Origin: Syntrophaceae bacterium
GTDB lineage: Bacteria > Desulfobacterota > Syntrophia > Syntrophales > UBA2192
Direction of reading: 5' to 3'
DNA length: 64,000 bases
Assembly (NCBI GenBank): GCA_013177795.1
Contig: JABLXY010000001.1
Span: forward strand, 124,001-188,000
This document shows, one piece after another, positions 62,824-64,000 of this stretch. The position numbers and the translations under genes were made by a program. Position 1 is the first letter of the stretch; each line of letters opens with the position of its first letter. The notes below the pieces were generated by a model that saw only the letters and a program-made list of their open reading frames with translations, searched no databases and had not been told where the DNA came from.

Positions 62824-63083
62824 CGTTCTCGATTCTTGAGGTTGCTGGACGCGCTCGGGCGGCATTCCTTCCGCGAATAGACGGTTTTGGACCGTTCTCA
62901 CGCTCGCTCCGCTGCAGGCGCAAAAAATCGCCCTCCGGGCTCAAACAGTTTGCGCTGCAGCCGCTCCGCTTCGCGAAGAACGCTTACCCAAATCGCGTCT
63001 CACTTCGCTGTCCAGAATCCCGCCCGATCGCCTCGAGTCAACGTAACGAGTCTTGCCGGACTGTATCACGCGGTCTTCGAGAT
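62824..63083. other. Intergenic region with inverted repeat
   Basis: No gene is seen here. It carries an inverted pair, GCTGCAGGCGCAAA (62911-62924) and TTTGCGCTGCAGC (62949-62961), around a 24-base centre, and further short GC-rich pieces. It may be an interspersed repeat. Confidence 0.5.
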
Positions 63084-63123
63084 AAAAAAATCCTCCCGTC
63101 GGGAGAACCCCGGCGGGAGGATT
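63084..63123 (-). terminator. Intrinsic terminator of the second adenylate kinase gene
   Basis: Arms AATCCTCCCG and CGGGAGGATT with a 15-base loop; the minus strand continues into a seven-T run. It begins 28 bp after the stop at 63152. Confidence 0.9.
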
Positions 63124-63151
63124 ATGCTTATACGTTGAAATAACGAAGAAA

Positions 63152-63826
63152 TCAACCCAGTTTTTTCAAGAGGGTTTCAGAGACCTCCTTCACGCCGGGG
63201 GTGCCGTCCACCTCGATGACCTTCACGCGCTGCTTGAAGAAGTTCACGGCGGCGAGCGACCCCGTCTTGGTGTCGTAGTAGATGCCGTGGCGCTTGTCGA
63301 TCGCGGCCTCGTCCTGGTCGTCGGCCCGGGTCTTGAGGTTCTCGGCGCCGCAGACCCGGCAGACCATCTTGCCGTTCTTCTCGGCGGGCTTGATGGCGTC
63401 GATGTAGATGTTGTTCGGGTGGTTGTTGTCGACGGGGCAGAGCCTCCGGCCCATGATGCGCTTCTTGGCGATGTCGCGGTCGAGCAGGATCTCGACGACG
63501 AAATCGAGCTTCATGTTCCGCTCCTGCAGGGCCTTCCACATGGCCTCGGCCTGTGCGAGGTTGCGGGGGAACCCGTCGAGGAGCCAGCCCTTCGCGCAGT
63601 CGGGCTCCTGGAGCCGGTCCAGGATCATGGGGATCGTGATGTCGTCGGGCACCAGGTCGCCCTTGTCGATGTAGGCTTTCGCCTTCTTGCCGAGTTCCGT
63701 CCCTTTGGCGATGTTCTCGCGGAAGATCACGCCCGTCTCGATGTGGGGAACGCCGTACTTCTTCTGGATGACGGCGCCCTGGGTCCCTTTGCCGCTGCCG
63801 TTGGGTCCGAATATCAGGATGTTCAT
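63152..63826 (-). CDS. Second adenylate kinase-like nucleotide kinase
   Basis: 224 residues from ATG 63826 (AAAGGAGCG site). P-loop FGPNGSGKGTQ, AMP-site ETGVIFRENIAKGTE, GWLLDGFPRNLAQAE, and an altered LID: CPVDNNHPNNIYIDAIKPAEKNGKMVCRVCG split as CPVDNNHPNN and CRVCG, with three cysteines. The C-part is longer, with DDQDEAAIDKR and YYDTKTGSL. It clearly differs from adk at 13038. Probably an adenylate kinase paralogue, but a different nucleotide substrate is possible. Follows a partial gene at the window edge. Confidence 0.85.
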   Translation of the reverse strand: MNILIFGPNGSGKGTQGAVIQKKYGVPHIETGVIFRENIAKGTELGKKAKAYIDKGDLVPDDITIPMILDRLQEPDCAKGWLLDGFPRNLAQAEAMWKALQERNMKLDFVVEILLDRDIAKKRIMGRRLCPVDNNHPNNIYIDAIKPAEKNGKMVCRVCGAENLKTRADDQDEAAIDKRHGIYYDTKTGSLAAVNFFKQRVKVIEVDGTPGVKEVSETLLKKLG

Positions 63827-63869
63827 GTGCCTCTCGCTCCTTTCGTGGTGATCGTTGGACTCTCTCCCT

Positions 63870-64000
63870 TTATCTGTTCTCGGCCACGGCTTTCACCTTG
63901 GCCGCGAGGTTGATCAGATAGGGCCGCTCAGCCTGCTGGATGGCGCCCGTGTCCTGGTGGTCTTCCTTGAAGATCCGCCGGACGACGCTCTCCTGGTCGC
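63870..64000 (-). CDS. C-terminal end of an unrecognised gene
   Basis: Partial reading on the minus strand that leaves the window; 42 residues remain, ending LINLAAKVKAVAENR at TAA 63870-63872. It contains RIFKEDHQDTGAIQQ. No motif is identifiable. It sits 43 bp upstream of the adenylate-kinase-like gene on the same strand, so the two probably share a transcript. Confidence 0.5.
   Translation of the reverse strand, partial: DQESVVRRIFKEDHQDTGAIQQAERPYLINLAAKVKAVAENR

Overview
The window looks like chromosomal DNA from a GC-rich, Gram-negative deltaproteobacterium (Desulfobacterota), most plausibly a member of or near the Syntrophales. This is inferred from gene content, not from a marker-gene tree. 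Supporting signs are an LPS assembly block (kdsA, kdsC, lptC, lptA, lptB), type IV pilins under PilS/PilR and sigma-54, an acyl-CoA dehydrogenase with a rubredoxin-like tail, a CoA-transferase fused to a GNAT domain, a probable Re-citrate synthase-like enzyme and two different adenylate kinases. Almost everything is ordinary core genome. The only clear mobile element is one IS1182-type insertion sequence. I saw no tRNA, rRNA, CRISPR array or prophage.

Layout. 1-9.2 kb: end of a CoxE-like VWA gene, an HD-domain protein, universal stress protein, Nudix hydrolase, an FmdB-type zinc ribbon, a small membrane-protein pair (one member broken by two frameshifts), an acyl-CoA dehydrogenase, a LysM/NlpC cell-wall hydrolase and a CoA-transferase-GNAT fusion. 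9.3-17 kb: a cytidylate-kinase-like protein, an MCP plus CheW pair behind a sigma-28-like promoter, adenylate kinase, a UvrD-type helicase and an outer-membrane barrel protein. 17-25.3 kb (all minus strand): the candidate Re-citrate synthase with a Cache-like tail, a candidate structured RNA, aspS, hisS and comEC. 25.5-34.8 kb: pilS-pilR, two near-identical pilin genes each behind its own sigma-54 promoter, then a TMTC-like TPR glycosyltransferase, a second GT-C enzyme and a polyprenyl-phosphate-sugar-synthase-like GT2. This reads as a pilus and pilus-glycosylation island. 35-45.3 kb: xerD, a TPR protein, kdsA-kdsC-lptCAB-rpoN-hpf-ptsN-rapZ. 45.3-52.1 kb: M23 peptidase, coaBC, family-4 uracil-DNA glycosylase, NfeD protease, slipin, a small membrane protein and an MtnX-like phosphatase. 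52.2-54.0 kb: the IS. 54-64 kb: AI-2E-type transporter, PAP2 phosphatase, GT9, GtrA, a GT39-like transferase, a 29-residue COX24-like protein, hemW, lepA, a second adenylate kinase and a partial gene.

The strongest leads are: (1) the sigma-54 pilus island, where promoter, enhancer-like repeats, duplicated aromatic-rich pilins and a TMTC-type glycosyltransferase can be read together, with rpoN itself in the same window; (2) a rod-shaped structured RNA candidate with its own promoter and terminator between aspS and the Re-citrate-synthase-like gene; (3) fusion of that enzyme to a Cache-like sensory domain; (4) short 7-8 bp tandem repeats that recur next to stop codons. Function calls rest on motif reading only; no database search was possible.
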